Source: Salinispirillum sp. LH 10-3-1 (lineage in GTDB: Bacteria; Pseudomonadota; Gammaproteobacteria; Pseudomonadales; Natronospirillaceae). From it: DNA of 64,000 nt. Positions 9,365 to 19,411 of the stretch are shown piece by piece. The stretch lies in NCBI RefSeq assembly GCF_030643825.1, contig NZ_CP101717.1:620001-684000 (forward strand). Direction: 5' to 3'. The position numbers and the translations under genes are program-made. A model generated the notes under the pieces. That model did not search any database. It was not told the DNA's origin and saw only the letters and a program-made list of their open reading frames with translations. How positions within the stretch are numbered: position 1 is the stretch's first letter; each line of letters starts with the position of its first letter.

Positions 9365-9407
9365 TGTAGGGCGGGTATTCATACCCGCCGCCAGGCTCTC
9401 ACCTACA
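9365..9407 (+). other. Nested RNA hairpin downstream of the tRNA-derived array
   Basis: A perfect 8-bp stem GGCGGGTA/TACCCGCC with a TTCA loop (9370-9389), optionally enclosed by an outer TGTAGG/CCTACA pairing (9365-9370 with 9402-9407). There is no T-run directly after it, so it reads as a structural or processing element rather than a terminator. Confidence 0.6.
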
Positions 9408-9420
9408 TGGAAGTGACTAG

Positions 9421-9444
9421 AAAACCCCTTTATGGGGTTTTTTA
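9421..9444 (+). terminator. Intrinsic terminator after the tRNA region
   Basis: Stem AAAACCCC/GGGGTTTT with a 5-base loop followed by a T-run. It probably ends the secG-tRNA-Leu-tRNA-fMet-array transcript. Confidence 0.75.
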
Positions 9445-9488
9445 TTACCCGCCTTACGGGGCGCGGTAATAAAACGCTCTAAGCGTTT
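9444..9488 (+). other. Two further hairpins upstream of rimP
   Basis: ATTACCCGCC pairs with GGCG-C-GGTAAT (9444-9470, one bulged C). Immediately after, AAACGCT/AGCGTTT forms a 7-bp stem with a 3-base loop (9472-9488). Together with the elements on either side they make an unusually structured spacer. Confidence 0.55.
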
Positions 9489-9506
9489 GTCAGTATTTTT
9501 TTAAGG

Positions 9507-9527
9507 TGGGCCAAGGGCCCATTTTTT
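9507..9527 (+). terminator. Terminator-like hairpin before rimP
   Basis: TGGGCC-AAG-GGCCCA followed by six T residues, about 75 bases before rimP. It may act as a second terminator or as an attenuator in the rimP-nusA-infB leader, an operon known to be autoregulated through NusA in E. coli. Confidence 0.55.
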
Positions 9528-9603
9528 ATTTCGATTCCACCCGTTTTGACGGTTTGGAATCATGTTGAAGCTGCGCTGAGCAGCTTATGTTTGCGGCGAG
9601 AAT

Positions 9604-10062
9604 ATGGCGAAAGTAGACGAAATTATTGCAATCAGTAAGCCCGTGGTCGAAGGCCTGGGGTTTGAACTCTGGGGCGTGGAGTATGTGGCACAGGGCAAAC
9701 ACAGCACCCTGCGCATCTTCATTGAGCACGAAAACGGTATCGGTGTAGAACATTGTACGGAGGTCAGTCACCAACTGGCGGCCGTGTACGATGTCGAAGA
9801 CCCGATCACCAATGCCTATACCCTAGAGGTGTCATCACCCGGTATGGATCGGCCGCTGTTCACCCTTGATCAGTATGAGCGTTTCATCGGGCATCAAGTG
9901 AAATTGAGATTGAAATATCCGTTCGAAGAGCGGCGTAAATTTGAAGGCATCATTGCTGGCGTCGAAGACGAGCATGTGGTGGTGCAGAGTGGGGAGTATG
10001 AGTACGTGCTTCCGTTTGAACAAATTGACAAGGCGAATATTGTGCCTGTGTTTGAAGATTAA
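9604..10062 (+). CDS. rimP: Ribosome maturation factor RimP
   Basis: 152 residues, usual size; needed for 30S subunit maturation. Motifs: a GFELWGVEYV strand near residue 19, LRIFIEHENGIGVEHC, LEVSSPGMDRPLF (about residue 77) and the C-terminal SH3-like part ending LPFEQIDKANIVP. First gene of rimP-nusA-infB-rbfA-truB. The spacer upstream carries several hairpins that could give leader control. Confidence 0.95.
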   Translation: MAKVDEIIAISKPVVEGLGFELWGVEYVAQGKHSTLRIFIEHENGIGVEHCTEVSHQLAAVYDVEDPITNAYTLEVSSPGMDRPLFTLDQYERFIGHQVKLRLKYPFEERRKFEGIIAGVEDEHVVVQSGEYEYVLPFEQIDKANIVPVFED

Positions 10063-10089
10063 CCGACGGTTTAGGGTCGAGGCTGACAT

Positions 10090-11583
10090 ATGAGCAAAGA
10101 AATTCTGATGGTTGTGGACGCGGTTGCTAACGAAAAAGGCGTGGATAAGAACGTCATTTTTGAAGCCATTGAGTTGGCATTGGCGACAGCAGCGAAGAAG
10201 CGCTTCGATGATGACGGCGAGGCAGACATTCGCGTGGCCATCGACCGGAAGACGGGTGACTACCTGACATACCGTCGTTGGACGGTGGTGTCTAACGAGG
10301 TGGTGCCGGCACTGGGTTCTGAAATCAATCTGCAAGAAAGCGCCGATATCGACAAAGCGTTGGTGGAAGGCGATGTCTATGAAGAGCTGATTGAGAACGA
10401 AGACTTTGGTCGTATCAGCGCCCAAGCCGCGAAGCAGATCATCGTACAGAAGGTACGTGAAGCTGAGCGCATGAAGATTGTTGAACAATACCAGTCTCGC
10501 GTGGGTGAAATCATTCACGGTAACGTGAAAAAGGTAACGCGCGACAACATCATCATCGACTTGGGCAACAACGCCGAAGCCATTATGCCGCGCGAGAATT
10601 TGATTGCGCGTGAAACCTTCCGTATCGGCGATCGTGTACGTGCCGTGTTGGACGGTGTTCGTGAAGACGCTCGTGGCCCTCAGTTGGTGATGAGCCGCAA
10701 CAGCTCGCGCATGTTGATCGAGTTGTTCCGCATCGAAGTGCCGGAAGTGCACGAAGAAGTCATTCAGATCATGGCCTGTGCCCGTGATCCGGGTTCACGC
10801 GCCAAGATCGCTGTGAACACCAACGACAAACGCATTGATCCGGTTGGTGCTTGCGTCGGTATGCGCGGTTCACGCGTGCAGGCAGTATCGGGTGAGCTGG
10901 GCAATGAGCGCGTTGATATCGTGCTGTGGGACGACAACCCAGCGCAATTGGTGATCAATGCCTTGGCACCTGCTGAAGTTGCATCCATCGTGATGGATGA
11001 AGAAACGAATACCATGGACGTGGCGGTTACTGAAGACAACCTTGCCATTGCCATCGGCCGTAACGGCCAGAATGTTCGCTTGGCCAGTCAACTGACCGGT
11101 TGGGTTATAAACGTAATGACGGAAGAGGAAGCGAATAGTAAACAGGAGCAAGAAATGGGCTCCTTGCTGGAATTGTTTACTGAAGGTCTGGGTGTGGACG
11201 AAGAGTTGGCGACCGTTTTGGTAGAAGAAGGTTTTACTTCTATTGAAGAGGTAGCGTACGTACCACTGGACGAAATGCTGAACATCGACGGTTTTGATGA
11301 AGACATGGTGAACGAATTGCGCGGCCGGGCTAAAGACGTCCTGCTGACTCGTGAACTGGCGTCGGAAGAGAAGCTGGAATCAGCAACGCCTTCAGATGAA
11401 TTATTGGCCATGGAAGGTATGACCCGACCGCTCGCCCTTAAACTGGCAGCGATGGGAATTGTGACGGTTGACGATTTGGCTGAACAAGCCATCGACGATC
11501 TCATTGACATTGAAGAATTGGATGATAAAAAAGCAGGGGCCATGATAATGGCAGCCCGTGCATCCTGGTTCGACGAAGCATAG
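10090..11583 (+). CDS. nusA: Transcription termination/antitermination factor NusA
   Basis: 497 residues. Domains in order: RNA-polymerase-binding N-terminal domain (1-~130), S1 domain (~133-200, [21 protein letters not shown]), two KH domains (~200-345, with the [11 protein letters not shown] and [13 protein letters not shown] loops), and two C-terminal acidic repeats (~365-425 and ~440-495) as in E. coli-type NusA. These repeats bind the alpha-subunit C-terminal domain and phage N in E. coli. It lies 27 bases after rimP and 23 bases before infB. Confidence 0.97.
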   Translation: MSKEILMVVDAVANEKGVDKNVIFEAIELALATAAKKRFDDDGEADIRVAIDRKTGDYLTYRRWTVVSNEVVPALGSEINLQESADIDKALVEGDVYEELIENEDFGRISAQAAKQIIVQKVREAERMKIVEQYQSRVGEIIHGNVKKVTRDNIIIDLGNNAEAIMPRENLIARETFRIGDRVRAVLDGVREDARGPQLVMSRNSSRMLIELFRIEVPEVHEEVIQIMACARDPGSRAKIAVNTNDKRIDPVGACVGMRGSRVQAVSGELGNERVDIVLWDDNPAQLVINALAPAEVASIVMDEETNTMDVAVTEDNLAIAIGRNGQNVRLASQLTGWVINVMTEEEANSKQEQEMGSLLELFTEGLGVDEELATVLVEEGFTSIEEVAYVPLDEMLNIDGFDEDMVNELRGRAKDVLLTRELASEEKLESATPSDELLAMEGMTRPLALKLAAMGIVTVDDLAEQAIDDLIDIEELDDKKAGAMIMAARASWFDEA

Positions 11584-11606
11584 CGGCTAGGGGGAGATAG
11601 AGTATT

Positions 11607-14144
11607 ATGGCAGAAGTAACAGTCAGACAGCTGGCAGAGAACATTGGTACACCGGTTGATCGTTTGCTGAAGCAAATGACCGAAGCAGGGCTTAAGCAAA
11701 GCTCTGAAGCAGATGCGGTAACCGACGCAGAAAAGCAGACATTGTTAGCGTTCTTAAAGAAGAGCCACGGTGAATCAGGCGAAGCGCCACAAAAGATAAC
11801 CTTGAAGCGTAAAGTAACGACGCAGCTCAAGACGTCCGGTGGTGGCAAGGGTAAAACCGTTAACATCGAAGTGCGCAAGAAGCGCACCTACGTGAAGCGT
11901 GATGACGCGGCGGATGCGCCGCATGAAGAAGTGAATTCGCGTTCAGAAGAACAGCAGCGTCGTGAAGCGGAGCAACGTGCTTTGGAAGAAGCGCAGGCTC
12001 GTGCGTTGGAAGAAAAGCGCCTAGCGGAAGAAGCGGCCCAGAAGAAAGCGGCAGAAGCTGCGACCTCTGCGCCACAGACCGCAGCGGCACCTAGCCCGAG
12101 CATTCCTGAAGTGGATCAGGCAATTCCCGATCCCGACTCTGAGAAGAAGAAAGATCGTCACATCAAGGTGAAGAAAGCCACCCCTGATGATGACGCGGAT
12201 GACGGCAAAGCCAAGGCCAAGAAGGCTAAGGGTGCGCCTGCTCCACAGAAACAAGAGCGTCATAAAGGTAATCGTCACCAACAGATCATGGGTCTGATGG
12301 ATGAAGACGGTGGTGCGCAGCGACGCAACAAGCGTAAGCGTGATAAGAGTAAGCGCGATCACCAGTTTGAGAAGCCGACCGCACCGATGATTCGTGAAGT
12401 GCGCATTGGTGAGACCATTGGTGTGCAAGAACTGGCCTCACAGATGTCGGTGAAAGCCGCAGAAGTGGTTAAAGCGCTGTTTAAAATGGGCGTCATGGCG
12501 ACCATTAATCAGGTGCTGGATCAGGATACTGCCATCTTGGTGGTTGAAGAAATGGGCCACAAATATGTGACTGTTTCAGAAAACCAAGTGGAAGAAAGCT
12601 TGGACGCCTCTATCAGCTACGAAGGCGACATGGTGCCGCGGGCACCCGTTGTTACCGTTATGGGTCACGTTGACCACGGTAAAACCTCGTTGTTGGATTA
12701 CATTCGTCGCACCAAGGTAGCGTCGGGTGAGTCTGGTGGTATTACGCAGCACATAGGTGCTTATCACGTTGATACCGATAAGGGTATGGTCAGCTTCCTG
12801 GATACACCGGGTCACGAAGCCTTTACCTCAATGCGTGCTCGTGGTGCACAGTGTACCGACGTAGTAATTCTGGTGGTTGCGGCAGACGACGGCGTTATGC
12901 CGCAGACCGCCGAAGCCATTCAGCACGCCAAAGCCGGTAACGTGCCAATCGTTGTGGCCATCAACAAGATTGATAAAGAAGGCGCGGACATTGATCGCGT
13001 GATTTCTGAGTTGGCAGCCAAAGAAGTGGTGCCGGAAGAATGGGGTGGCGACACCCAGTTCGTTCGCGTATCGGCGCACACCGGTGAAGGTATTGATGCT
13101 CTACTGGATGCTGTTTTGCTGCAAGCCGAATTGATGGAGTTGAAGGCGTACGACAATGGCCCGGCGAAGGGTGTTGTTATTGAGTCTAAGCTCGACAAAG
13201 GCCGCGGTGCAGTCACTACGCTGTTGGTACAGAGCGGGCGCTTGAAGCAAGGTGATATCGTACTGGCTGGTGATGCGTCCGGTCGCGTACGTGCCTTGTT
13301 GGACGAAGCCGGTAAGCAGATTGATTCGGCCGGCCCTTCTATTCCCGTAGAAATATTGGGTCTAGACGGCACGCCAGACGCCGGCGAAGAATTCATCGTC
13401 GTTGAATCCGACAAGCGTGCACGTGAAGTGGCAGAGCACCGCCGCGAGCGTCTGCGCGAAAGCGAGCTGGCGAAGCAACAGGCTGCTAAGTTGGACAACC
13501 TGTTTGCCAACATGGGCAAAGGCGAAGTGTCGACGTTGAACGTCGTGCTGAAGACCGATGTACGTGGCTCTCTGGAAGCCTTGCAGAACTCATTGCTCAA
13601 GCTGGGTAACGACGAAGTACGGGTTAACATCATTTCTGGTGGTGTCGGTGGTATTACCGAGTCGGATGCGAACCTGGCGGCAACGTCCGGTGCGGTTGTC
13701 TTCGGTTTCAACGTGCGGGCTACCGGTCAGGCGCGTGAAATCATCGAGAAGTACAACCTCGACTTGCGCTACTACAATGTCATCTATGATTTGATCGATG
13801 ACGTGCGTGCGGCACTGAACGGTATGTTGTCACCTGAACTGCGTGAAGACATCGTTGGTTTGGCTGAAGTCCGTGACGTATTTAACTCGCCTAAGTTCGG
13901 CCAGATTGCTGGCTGTATGGTGGTAGAGGGTACGGTGTACCGGAATAAGAAAATCCGCGTACTGCGTGATGAAGTGGTGATCTACGAAGGTGAACTGGAA
14001 TCGCTGCGTCGTTTCAAAGACGACGTGCAGGAAGTTCGTCAAGGTACTGAGTGTGGTATCGGCGTACGTAATTACCGCGACGTGAAGGCTGGCGATAAGA
14101 TCGAAGTCTTTGACGTTAAGGAAATTGCACGGAGTATCGATTAA
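11607..14144 (+). CDS. infB: Translation initiation factor IF-2
   Basis: 845 residues. The N-terminal IF2_N domain begins [20 protein letters not shown], followed by a long K/E/A-rich linker (~90-250), a second IF2_N-like module (~270-320), the GTPase with G1 GHVDHGKT (~352), G3 DTPGHE and G4 NKID, and domains II-IV. It delivers the initiator tRNA to the 30S subunit, so its operon follows tRNA-fMet fittingly. The stop is 2 bases before rbfA. Internal starts giving shorter forms, known in E. coli, were not resolved here. Confidence 0.97.
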   Translation: MAEVTVRQLAENIGTPVDRLLKQMTEAGLKQSSEADAVTDAEKQTLLAFLKKSHGESGEAPQKITLKRKVTTQLKTSGGGKGKTVNIEVRKKRTYVKRDDAADAPHEEVNSRSEEQQRREAEQRALEEAQARALEEKRLAEEAAQKKAAEAATSAPQTAAAPSPSIPEVDQAIPDPDSEKKKDRHIKVKKATPDDDADDGKAKAKKAKGAPAPQKQERHKGNRHQQIMGLMDEDGGAQRRNKRKRDKSKRDHQFEKPTAPMIREVRIGETIGVQELASQMSVKAAEVVKALFKMGVMATINQVLDQDTAILVVEEMGHKYVTVSENQVEESLDASISYEGDMVPRAPVVTVMGHVDHGKTSLLDYIRRTKVASGESGGITQHIGAYHVDTDKGMVSFLDTPGHEAFTSMRARGAQCTDVVILVVAADDGVMPQTAEAIQHAKAGNVPIVVAINKIDKEGADIDRVISELAAKEVVPEEWGGDTQFVRVSAHTGEGIDALLDAVLLQAELMELKAYDNGPAKGVVIESKLDKGRGAVTTLLVQSGRLKQGDIVLAGDASGRVRALLDEAGKQIDSAGPSIPVEILGLDGTPDAGEEFIVVESDKRAREVAEHRRERLRESELAKQQAAKLDNLFANMGKGEVSTLNVVLKTDVRGSLEALQNSLLKLGNDEVRVNIISGGVGGITESDANLAATSGAVVFGFNVRATGQAREIIEKYNLDLRYYNVIYDLIDDVRAALNGMLSPELREDIVGLAEVRDVFNSPKFGQIAGCMVVEGTVYRNKKIRVLRDEVVIYEGELESLRRFKDDVQEVRQGTECGIGVRNYRDVKAGDKIEVFDVKEIARSID

Positions 14145-14146
14145 GC

Positions 14147-14560
14147 ATGGCCAGAGATTTCAGCCGTACTGATCGTATTGCCGACCAGGTCCAAAAGGAC
14201 CTGGCTGCATTGATCCAGCGGGAGTTGAAAGACCCCCGTCTGGGTATGGTCACCATCAATGCCGTTAAGGTATCCAAAGACTTGAGCTACAGCGATGTGT
14301 ACTTCACCTCGCTGTCAACGCTGGACGGCGATGAAGCCGAGCAGCGCAAGGCGGCAGAAGAGGTGCTGACCAAGGCAGCAGGCTTTCTACGCTCTGAACT
14401 GTCGCGCGGTATCCGTTTACGCGTAATGCCGCAGTTGCGGTTCCACTACGACCACAGTGTTGAACGTGGACAAACGCTGTCGCGGCTGATCGATTCAGCG
14501 CGTCAGCATGACCGTAACTTAGGCGAACAGTCGGACGACGATGGCGCGGAAAGCGAATAA
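14147..14560 (+). CDS. rbfA: 30S ribosome-binding factor RbfA
   Basis: 137 residues; KH-type cold-shock factor acting on the 5' end of 16S rRNA during 30S assembly. Motifs: FSRTDRIADQVQKDLAALI at the N-terminus, DPRLGMVTI, DLSYSDVYF and the C-terminal MPQLRFHYDHSVERG. It starts 2 bases after infB and overlaps the truB start by 20 bases, so the three genes are tightly coupled. Confidence 0.96.
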   Translation: MARDFSRTDRIADQVQKDLAALIQRELKDPRLGMVTINAVKVSKDLSYSDVYFTSLSTLDGDEAEQRKAAEEVLTKAAGFLRSELSRGIRLRVMPQLRFHYDHSVERGQTLSRLIDSARQHDRNLGEQSDDDGAESE

Positions 14561-15446
14561 CGTACACGGCGTCTTGTTGATCGACAAGGACGCCGGCATG
14601 ACGTCCAACCACGTACTGCAGCGGGCCAAGCGCCTGCTCGGTGCGACCAAGGGTGGGCACACCGGTGCGCTGGATCCATTGGCGACCGGTGTGTTACCAC
14701 TGTGCTTTGGTGATGCGACCAAATATTCTCAATTTATGCTGGATGCCGATAAGGCGTATGAAACCCGTGCTCAGCTCGGGGTGCGTACCGATACGGCCGA
14801 CGCCGATGGCGCTGTGATCGAACAGGCGGCCGTACCAGAACTGTCCGCAGACGCCATAAGTCAGTTGCTCCGCACTGAATTTATTGGGGAATTGACGCAA
14901 ACTCCTCCCGCCTATTCTGCTTTAAAACATCAGGGTAAAAAGCTGTACGAACTGGCCCGCGAAGGCAAAGCCATCCCGGACAAGAGTCGTACCATACGTA
15001 TCTTGGATAACCGTTTGATTGCGGAGGGTGAAGACTGGCTCGATATCTGGCTGCACTGCACCAAGGGCACCTATGTGCGCTCGTTTGTGGAAGACGTGGC
15101 GGCCGCTTTAGGGACAGTGGCGCATGTGGCGCGTCTGCGTCGTTTGCAGCACGGTAACTTTGAGATTGGGCAATGTATCACCCTGGATCAACTGGAAGCC
15201 ATGTCTGCTGAAGAGCGGTTGATGCAGTTGCTACCGGTGGATGCCTGCATCACAGCGCTGCCCGTTTATGCGTTAAACGAGCATCAGTTTGCGGCGGTTA
15301 AGCACGGTATTAAGGTGCCAGTAGAGCCGGAAGTCGACACCGGCGAAGTACGCATATACCGTAAAGAACAGTTTATAGGTCTGGGGGAGATTACCCCCGA
15401 GCACGAACTTAAATCTCGTCGCTTAGTGCAGACAGATTTGTTATAG
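14541..15446 (+). CDS. truB: tRNA pseudouridine(55) synthase TruB
   Basis: 301 residues. It makes pseudouridine 55 in the T-loop of tRNAs. Motif I is GVLLIDKDAGMTSN. The catalytic aspartate lies in GHTGALDPLATGVLP (about residue 42), and the conserved QTPPAYSALKHQGKKLYELAR and CTKGTYVRSF segments follow in part. A C-terminal PUA domain is present (about 240-301). The start overlaps rbfA by 20 bases. Its substrate motif, the T-loop TTCAAAT, is repeated in the nearby tRNA-derived array. Confidence 0.96.
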   Translation: MARKANNVHGVLLIDKDAGMTSNHVLQRAKRLLGATKGGHTGALDPLATGVLPLCFGDATKYSQFMLDADKAYETRAQLGVRTDTADADGAVIEQAAVPELSADAISQLLRTEFIGELTQTPPAYSALKHQGKKLYELAREGKAIPDKSRTIRILDNRLIAEGEDWLDIWLHCTKGTYVRSFVEDVAAALGTVAHVARLRRLQHGNFEIGQCITLDQLEAMSAEERLMQLLPVDACITALPVYALNEHQFAAVKHGIKVPVEPEVDTGEVRIYRKEQFIGLGEITPEHELKSRRLVQTDLL

Positions 15447-15512
15447 TGCTGGCCGGAAATTTGTTCGGTTTTGTTTGAGCGTGCTCGACCAGATTGAACA
15501 GATAACAGATGG

Positions 15513-15536
15513 GTTACTGTAAACATGCACGGTAAC
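15513..15536 (+). promoter_or_regulatory. Hairpin in the rpsO leader
   Basis: GTTAC (15513-15517) pairs with GTAAC (15532-15536) about 40 bases before the rpsO start. In E. coli, S15 represses its own mRNA through leader structure. Whether this hairpin has that role is inference. Confidence 0.35.
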
Positions 15537-15575
15537 GCCGGATTTTTTAAACGCATGTTCTTTGGAGTTAGAAAA

Positions 15576-15845
15576 ATGGCATTAACTGCTACTGAAAAAG
15601 CGGCTTTGGTAAAAGAATATCAAACTGCTGAAGGTGATACTGGTTCTCCTGAAGTGCAAGTTGCACTGTTGACGCACAACATCAACGGTTTGCAGAGCCA
15701 CTTTAAAAGCAACCACAAAGATCACCACAGCCGTCGTGGTCTGATTCGTATGGTTAACCAGCGTCGTAAGCTGCTGGACTACCTGAAGAAGAAAGATCTT
15801 AACCGCTACGCTACGCTGATTAAGCGTCTGGGTCTGCGTCGTTAA
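15576..15845 (+). CDS. rpsO: 30S ribosomal protein S15
   Basis: 89 residues, exact family length. The sequence runs [15 protein letters not shown], then [25 protein letters not shown] and KRLGLR at the C-terminus. The start at 15576 is set by family length and a GGAG site about 9 bases upstream. S15 binds 16S rRNA early in central-domain assembly. A GC-rich terminator follows, then the pnp leader, as in E. coli. Confidence 0.97.
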   Translation: MALTATEKAALVKEYQTAEGDTGSPEVQVALLTHNINGLQSHFKSNHKDHHSRRGLIRMVNQRRKLLDYLKKKDLNRYATLIKRLGLRR

Positions 15846-15854
15846 GACAGATAG

Positions 15855-15881
15855 GGGGCCCTTTGGGCCCCTTATTCTTTT
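15855..15881 (+). terminator. rpsO terminator
   Basis: Perfect 7-bp stem GGGGCCC/GGGCCCC with a TTT loop and a T-rich tail, 10 bases after the rpsO stop. In E. coli the equivalent site is leaky and lets transcription run into pnp. Confidence 0.85.
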
Positions 15882-15938
15882 GTAAGCCGTAAACCGTAAC
15901 AAAGAAGTAGTAAGAAAGACGTACACGCGATATCGCTC

Positions 15939-16030
15939 GGCAACTCAAGCGTGAGTGCTTCTAACAATTGGCCTTATCCCATAGCAGCCGCTATAGGCTA
16001 GGGGCTAATTCTTAGAAGCGCTCGGTTGCC
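15939..16030 (+). promoter_or_regulatory. pnp leader double-stranded structure (probable RNase III site)
   Basis: GAGTGCTTCTAA (15952 onward) pairs with TTAGAAGCGCTC with one G-T wobble, and the outer GGCAAC/GTTGCC (15939 and 16025-16030) extends the stem. The apical part holds ATAGC/GCTAT. In E. coli the pnp leader has such a stem, cut by RNase III before PNPase represses its own translation. The position directly before pnp supports the same function here. Confidence 0.65.
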
Positions 16031-16053
16031 AATAAAGAACTGAGGAATAATAT

Positions 16054-18183
16054 ATGTTGAAAGCAATCACCGAAACCTTCACCTTTGGTAATGACACCGT
16101 CACCCTTGAAACCGGCAAAATTGCCCGTCAAGCGGCCGGTGCTGTGGTATGTACCATTGGTAAAACGTCTGTACTGGCCGCCGTCACCGCTGCCAAGTCA
16201 CCTTCGCCGGGTCAAGATTTCTTCCCGTTGTCTGTGCACTATCAAGAGAAATACTACGCTGCCGGGAAGATCCCCGGTGGTTACCTGAAGCGCGAAGGCC
16301 GCCCTTCAGAGAAAGAAACTCTGACTTCACGTCTGATTGACCGTCCTATTCGTCCATTGTTCCCGAAAGGCTTCATGAACGAAGTGCAAGTTGTTGTGAC
16401 CGTTATGTCGGCCGAAAACGATGTCGATCCAGATATTTGTGGTCTGATCGCTACCTCTGCGGCCTTGGCTGTCAGCGGCGTGCCCTTTGCTGGCCCGATC
16501 GGTGCCGCACGCGTTGGTTTCACCGCTGAGCAAGGTTATATACTGAACCCTTCTTACAGCACCCTTGAAACTTCTGACCTGAACATGGTCGTAGCGGGTA
16601 CTGCCGATGCCGTACTGATGGTTGAATCAGAAGCCGCTGAGCTGACCGAAGACCAGATGTTGGGTGCCGTGTTGTTTGCGCACGACGAGATGCAGGTCGC
16701 TGTTGAAGCCATCAAAGCTTTGGCTGCCAAGGCCAATGTACAGCATTGGGATTGGACCCCACAGGCCGAAAATGTTTCTTTGATAGAGCAAGTAACGGCC
16801 GCGTACTGGGACAAGATCGGTGAAGCTTACCGCATCACCGACAAAATGGAGCGCTATGACGCTCTGAATGCTCAGCGTGCTGCTGCCGTTGAACAGTTTG
16901 CAACCGACGCCGAAGGCGCACCGACCGCGAAAGAAGTGGAAGGCGTGTTCGCTAAGTTGGAAAAGAAACTGGTACGTCAGCGTGTGGTGAGCGGTGAACC
17001 GCGCATCGATGGCCGTGACAACAAAACCGTGCGCGGCATTGAAGTTGAAGTCGACGTGTTGGCTGGTGCGCACGGCAGTGCCTTGTTCACCCGTGGTGAA
17101 ACTCAGGCCATCGTAGTGGCTACCCTGGGCAGCATGCGTGATGCACAGATGTTCGACATGCTGCACAAGAAACACACTGACCACTTCATGCTGCACTACA
17201 ACTTCCCTCCGTATTCTGTGGGTGAGTGTGGTCGCATGGGTGCTACTGGCCGTCGTGAAATTGGTCACGGCCGTTTGGCACGTCGCGGTGTTGAAGCTGT
17301 TCTGCCTTCAGTTGAAGACTTCCCATACGCCATTCGCGTGGTGTCTGAAATCACTGAATCTAACGGATCGTCTTCTATGGCGTCTGTTTGTGGTACGTCA
17401 TTGGCCTTGATGGATGCCGGTGTGCCGTTGAAAGCCCCTGTGGCCGGCATCGCCATGGGCTTGGTAAAAGAAGAGTCTGGCTTTGCTGTTCTGACCGACA
17501 TCTTGGGTGACGAAGATCACCTGGGTGATATGGACTTCAAAGTAGCCGGTACTTCGAAAGGTATTACCGCACTGCAGATGGACATCAAGATCCAAGGCAT
17601 CAACGAAGAAATCATGGAGCAGGCACTGGAGCAGGCCTTGGCCGCTCGTTTGCACATTCTGGGTGAGATGAACAAGGTCATCACGGTTTCTCGTGAAGAA
17701 CTGCCAGACAACGCGCCTTCAATGGTTTCGCTGAAAATTGATCCTGAGAAAATCCGTGACGTCATCGGTAAGGGCGGCGCGACCATCCGTGGTATTTGCG
17801 ACGAGACCGGTGCGGACATCGACATCCAGGACGACGGCAGCGTGCGCATTTACGCACCAACCAAAGAAGCGGTTAATCAGGCGCGTAAGCGCGTTGAAAC
17901 CATCGCGGTTGACCCTGAAGACGGTGCTCTGTATGTCGGCGAAGTGGTGCGTATTGCTGACTTCGGCGCCTTTGTTCGCTTTTTGGGCGAGCGTGATGGT
18001 CTGGTGCACATCTCACAGATCGTGCCACGTCGTTTGGAAAGCGTCTCTGAAGAACTGACGGTGGGTCAGCAGGTCGTGGTTAAAGTGCTGGAAGTTGACC
18101 AGCGTGGCCGCGTGAAGCTGAGCATCAAAGAAGTGACTGAAGAAGAGAAAGCATCTGCGCTGGCAGCAGTGGCTGACGCTTAA
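16054..18183 (+). CDS. pnp: Polyribonucleotide nucleotidyltransferase (PNPase)
   Basis: 709 residues. It performs 3'-to-5' phosphorolysis of RNA and is a degradosome component. Two RNase PH domains flank a helical domain, then KH ([17 protein letters not shown], about residue 570) and S1 ([15 protein letters not shown], about residue 628). Active-site segments include [24 protein letters not shown] and the second-core [12 protein letters not shown]. The leader is strongly structured and a perfect terminator follows. Confidence 0.97.
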   Translation: MLKAITETFTFGNDTVTLETGKIARQAAGAVVCTIGKTSVLAAVTAAKSPSPGQDFFPLSVHYQEKYYAAGKIPGGYLKREGRPSEKETLTSRLIDRPIRPLFPKGFMNEVQVVVTVMSAENDVDPDICGLIATSAALAVSGVPFAGPIGAARVGFTAEQGYILNPSYSTLETSDLNMVVAGTADAVLMVESEAAELTEDQMLGAVLFAHDEMQVAVEAIKALAAKANVQHWDWTPQAENVSLIEQVTAAYWDKIGEAYRITDKMERYDALNAQRAAAVEQFATDAEGAPTAKEVEGVFAKLEKKLVRQRVVSGEPRIDGRDNKTVRGIEVEVDVLAGAHGSALFTRGETQAIVVATLGSMRDAQMFDMLHKKHTDHFMLHYNFPPYSVGECGRMGATGRREIGHGRLARRGVEAVLPSVEDFPYAIRVVSEITESNGSSSMASVCGTSLALMDAGVPLKAPVAGIAMGLVKEESGFAVLTDILGDEDHLGDMDFKVAGTSKGITALQMDIKIQGINEEIMEQALEQALAARLHILGEMNKVITVSREELPDNAPSMVSLKIDPEKIRDVIGKGGATIRGICDETGADIDIQDDGSVRIYAPTKEAVNQARKRVETIAVDPEDGALYVGEVVRIADFGAFVRFLGERDGLVHISQIVPRRLESVSEELTVGQQVVVKVLEVDQRGRVKLSIKEVTEEEKASALAAVADA

Positions 18184-18222
18184 TCCGCATACGGTTGCAC
18201 CTTTTTGGGTGTAAGCCTGTAG

Positions 18223-18259
18223 AAAAGGCCGGTGACATTGCTGTCACCGGCCTTTTTTT
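18223..18259 (+). terminator. pnp terminator
   Basis: AAAAGGCCGGTGACA pairs with TGTCACCGGCC plus seven T residues, loop TTGC, about 40 bases after the stop. It lies between the convergent pnp and aldo-keto reductase genes and has some T content on the minus strand as well. Confidence 0.9.
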
Positions 18260-18280
18260 GTTTAAGCGGCTTCCCTAAGT

Positions 18281-19297
18281 CTAGCCTACGATGGCATCAA
18301 TGCGCTGAAGTTCGTCTGCTGAGAACGACAGGTTTTTTAGTGCAGCCACGCTGTCTTCAATCTGGCTGACTTTGCTGGCACCGATAATGGCGCTGGTTAC
18401 TGCTTCGTCACGCAGCACCCATGCAATGGCCATTTGCGCCAAACTTTGTCCGCGCGCCTGCGCGACTTCGTTCAATTGGCGCGCTTTGTCGATTTTCTCC
18501 TGCTGGAGATCGTTCTCCGACAAATAAATCTGCTCGCTGCGTGCGGCGCGCGAGTCGGCGGGTACGCCCTGCAGGTACTTGTCGGTCAGAATGCCTTGCT
18601 CGAGCGGCGAAAACACGATGGCGCCGATCTTCTCACGTCTGAGGGCTTCGAGCAGGCCTTCTGTCTCCAAGCGACGGTCAAAGATATTGTAACGCGGTTG
18701 ATGAATCAGCAACGGGGTGCCCAGTTCACGCAAAACGCGATTTGCGTAATCGGTTTGTTCCGCTGAATAGGACGAGATACCCACGTAGAGCGCTTTGCCT
18801 GAGCGGACAATGTAGTCCAGTGCGCCCATGGTTTCTTCGATGGGCGTCGACGGGTCCGGGCAATGGCTGTAGAAAATATCGAAGTATTCGAGCCCGGTGC
18901 GTTTGAGGCTTTGCTCAATGCTGGCAATGAGGTACTTGCGTGAACCGCCAATACCGTAGGGGCCGGGCCACATGTCCCAGCCGGCTTTGCTGGAAATAAG
19001 CAACTCGTCACGGTAGGGCAGCAGATCATCCTGCAATACTTGTCCGAAGGTACTTTCGGCAGAGCCGAACGGTGGGCCGTAGTTGTTGGCCAAGTCAAAA
19101 TGGGTAATGCCCAAATCGAACGCTTTGTGCAGCATGGCGCGTGAATTGTGCAATGCATCGACGGCACCGAAGTTCTGCCATAAGCCGAGTGACAATAACG
19201 GTAGCTTGAGGCCACTGTTGCCACAGGTGCGGTATTGCATGGTTTCGTAGCGTGTCGACGCCGGAACATAAGCCGGACGAGAAGGTTGTGTGATCAT
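18281..19297 (-). CDS. Aldo/keto reductase, L-glyceraldehyde 3-phosphate reductase (YghZ/Gpr) type
   Basis: 338 residues. The N-terminal YVPASTRYETMQYRTCG and LPLLSLGLWQNFG segments and THFDLANNYGPPFGSAE match the E. coli YghZ/Gpr branch rather than generic family members. The catalytic tetrad is visible as Asp/Tyr in FDLANNYG, Lys in LISSKAG and His in IFYSHCPD. NADPH-binding residues lie near the C-terminus (SAIIGASKVSQIEDSV). An AAGGTG site precedes the start. Likely role is detoxifying reduction of sugar-phosphate or other aldehydes. Convergent with pnp. Confidence 0.88.
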   Translation of the reverse strand: MITQPSRPAYVPASTRYETMQYRTCGNSGLKLPLLSLGLWQNFGAVDALHNSRAMLHKAFDLGITHFDLANNYGPPFGSAESTFGQVLQDDLLPYRDELLISSKAGWDMWPGPYGIGGSRKYLIASIEQSLKRTGLEYFDIFYSHCPDPSTPIEETMGALDYIVRSGKALYVGISSYSAEQTDYANRVLRELGTPLLIHQPRYNIFDRRLETEGLLEALRREKIGAIVFSPLEQGILTDKYLQGVPADSRAARSEQIYLSENDLQQEKIDKARQLNEVAQARGQSLAQMAIAWVLRDEAVTSAIIGASKVSQIEDSVAALKNLSFSADELQRIDAIVG

Positions 19298-19411
19298 AAG
19301 GGCACCTTGCTGAGCGGTGAAAGATGCCAGTATGTCATGTTTGGCAAGCGAGGCTAACAGCCTCGCTTGTTGCGATTCGCACTATGGTGCGAGCGCACGC
19401 CGCCGTGGGTG

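Noticed and set aside
9278-9469. 63-codon plus-strand frame across the tRNA-derived array and hairpins
   Set aside because: It consists of repeat units and hairpin DNA, has no ribosome site and no protein-like composition.
9835-10752. 305-codon minus-strand frame
   Set aside because: Antisense shadow of rimP and nusA; His/Phe/Arg-rich with no domain.
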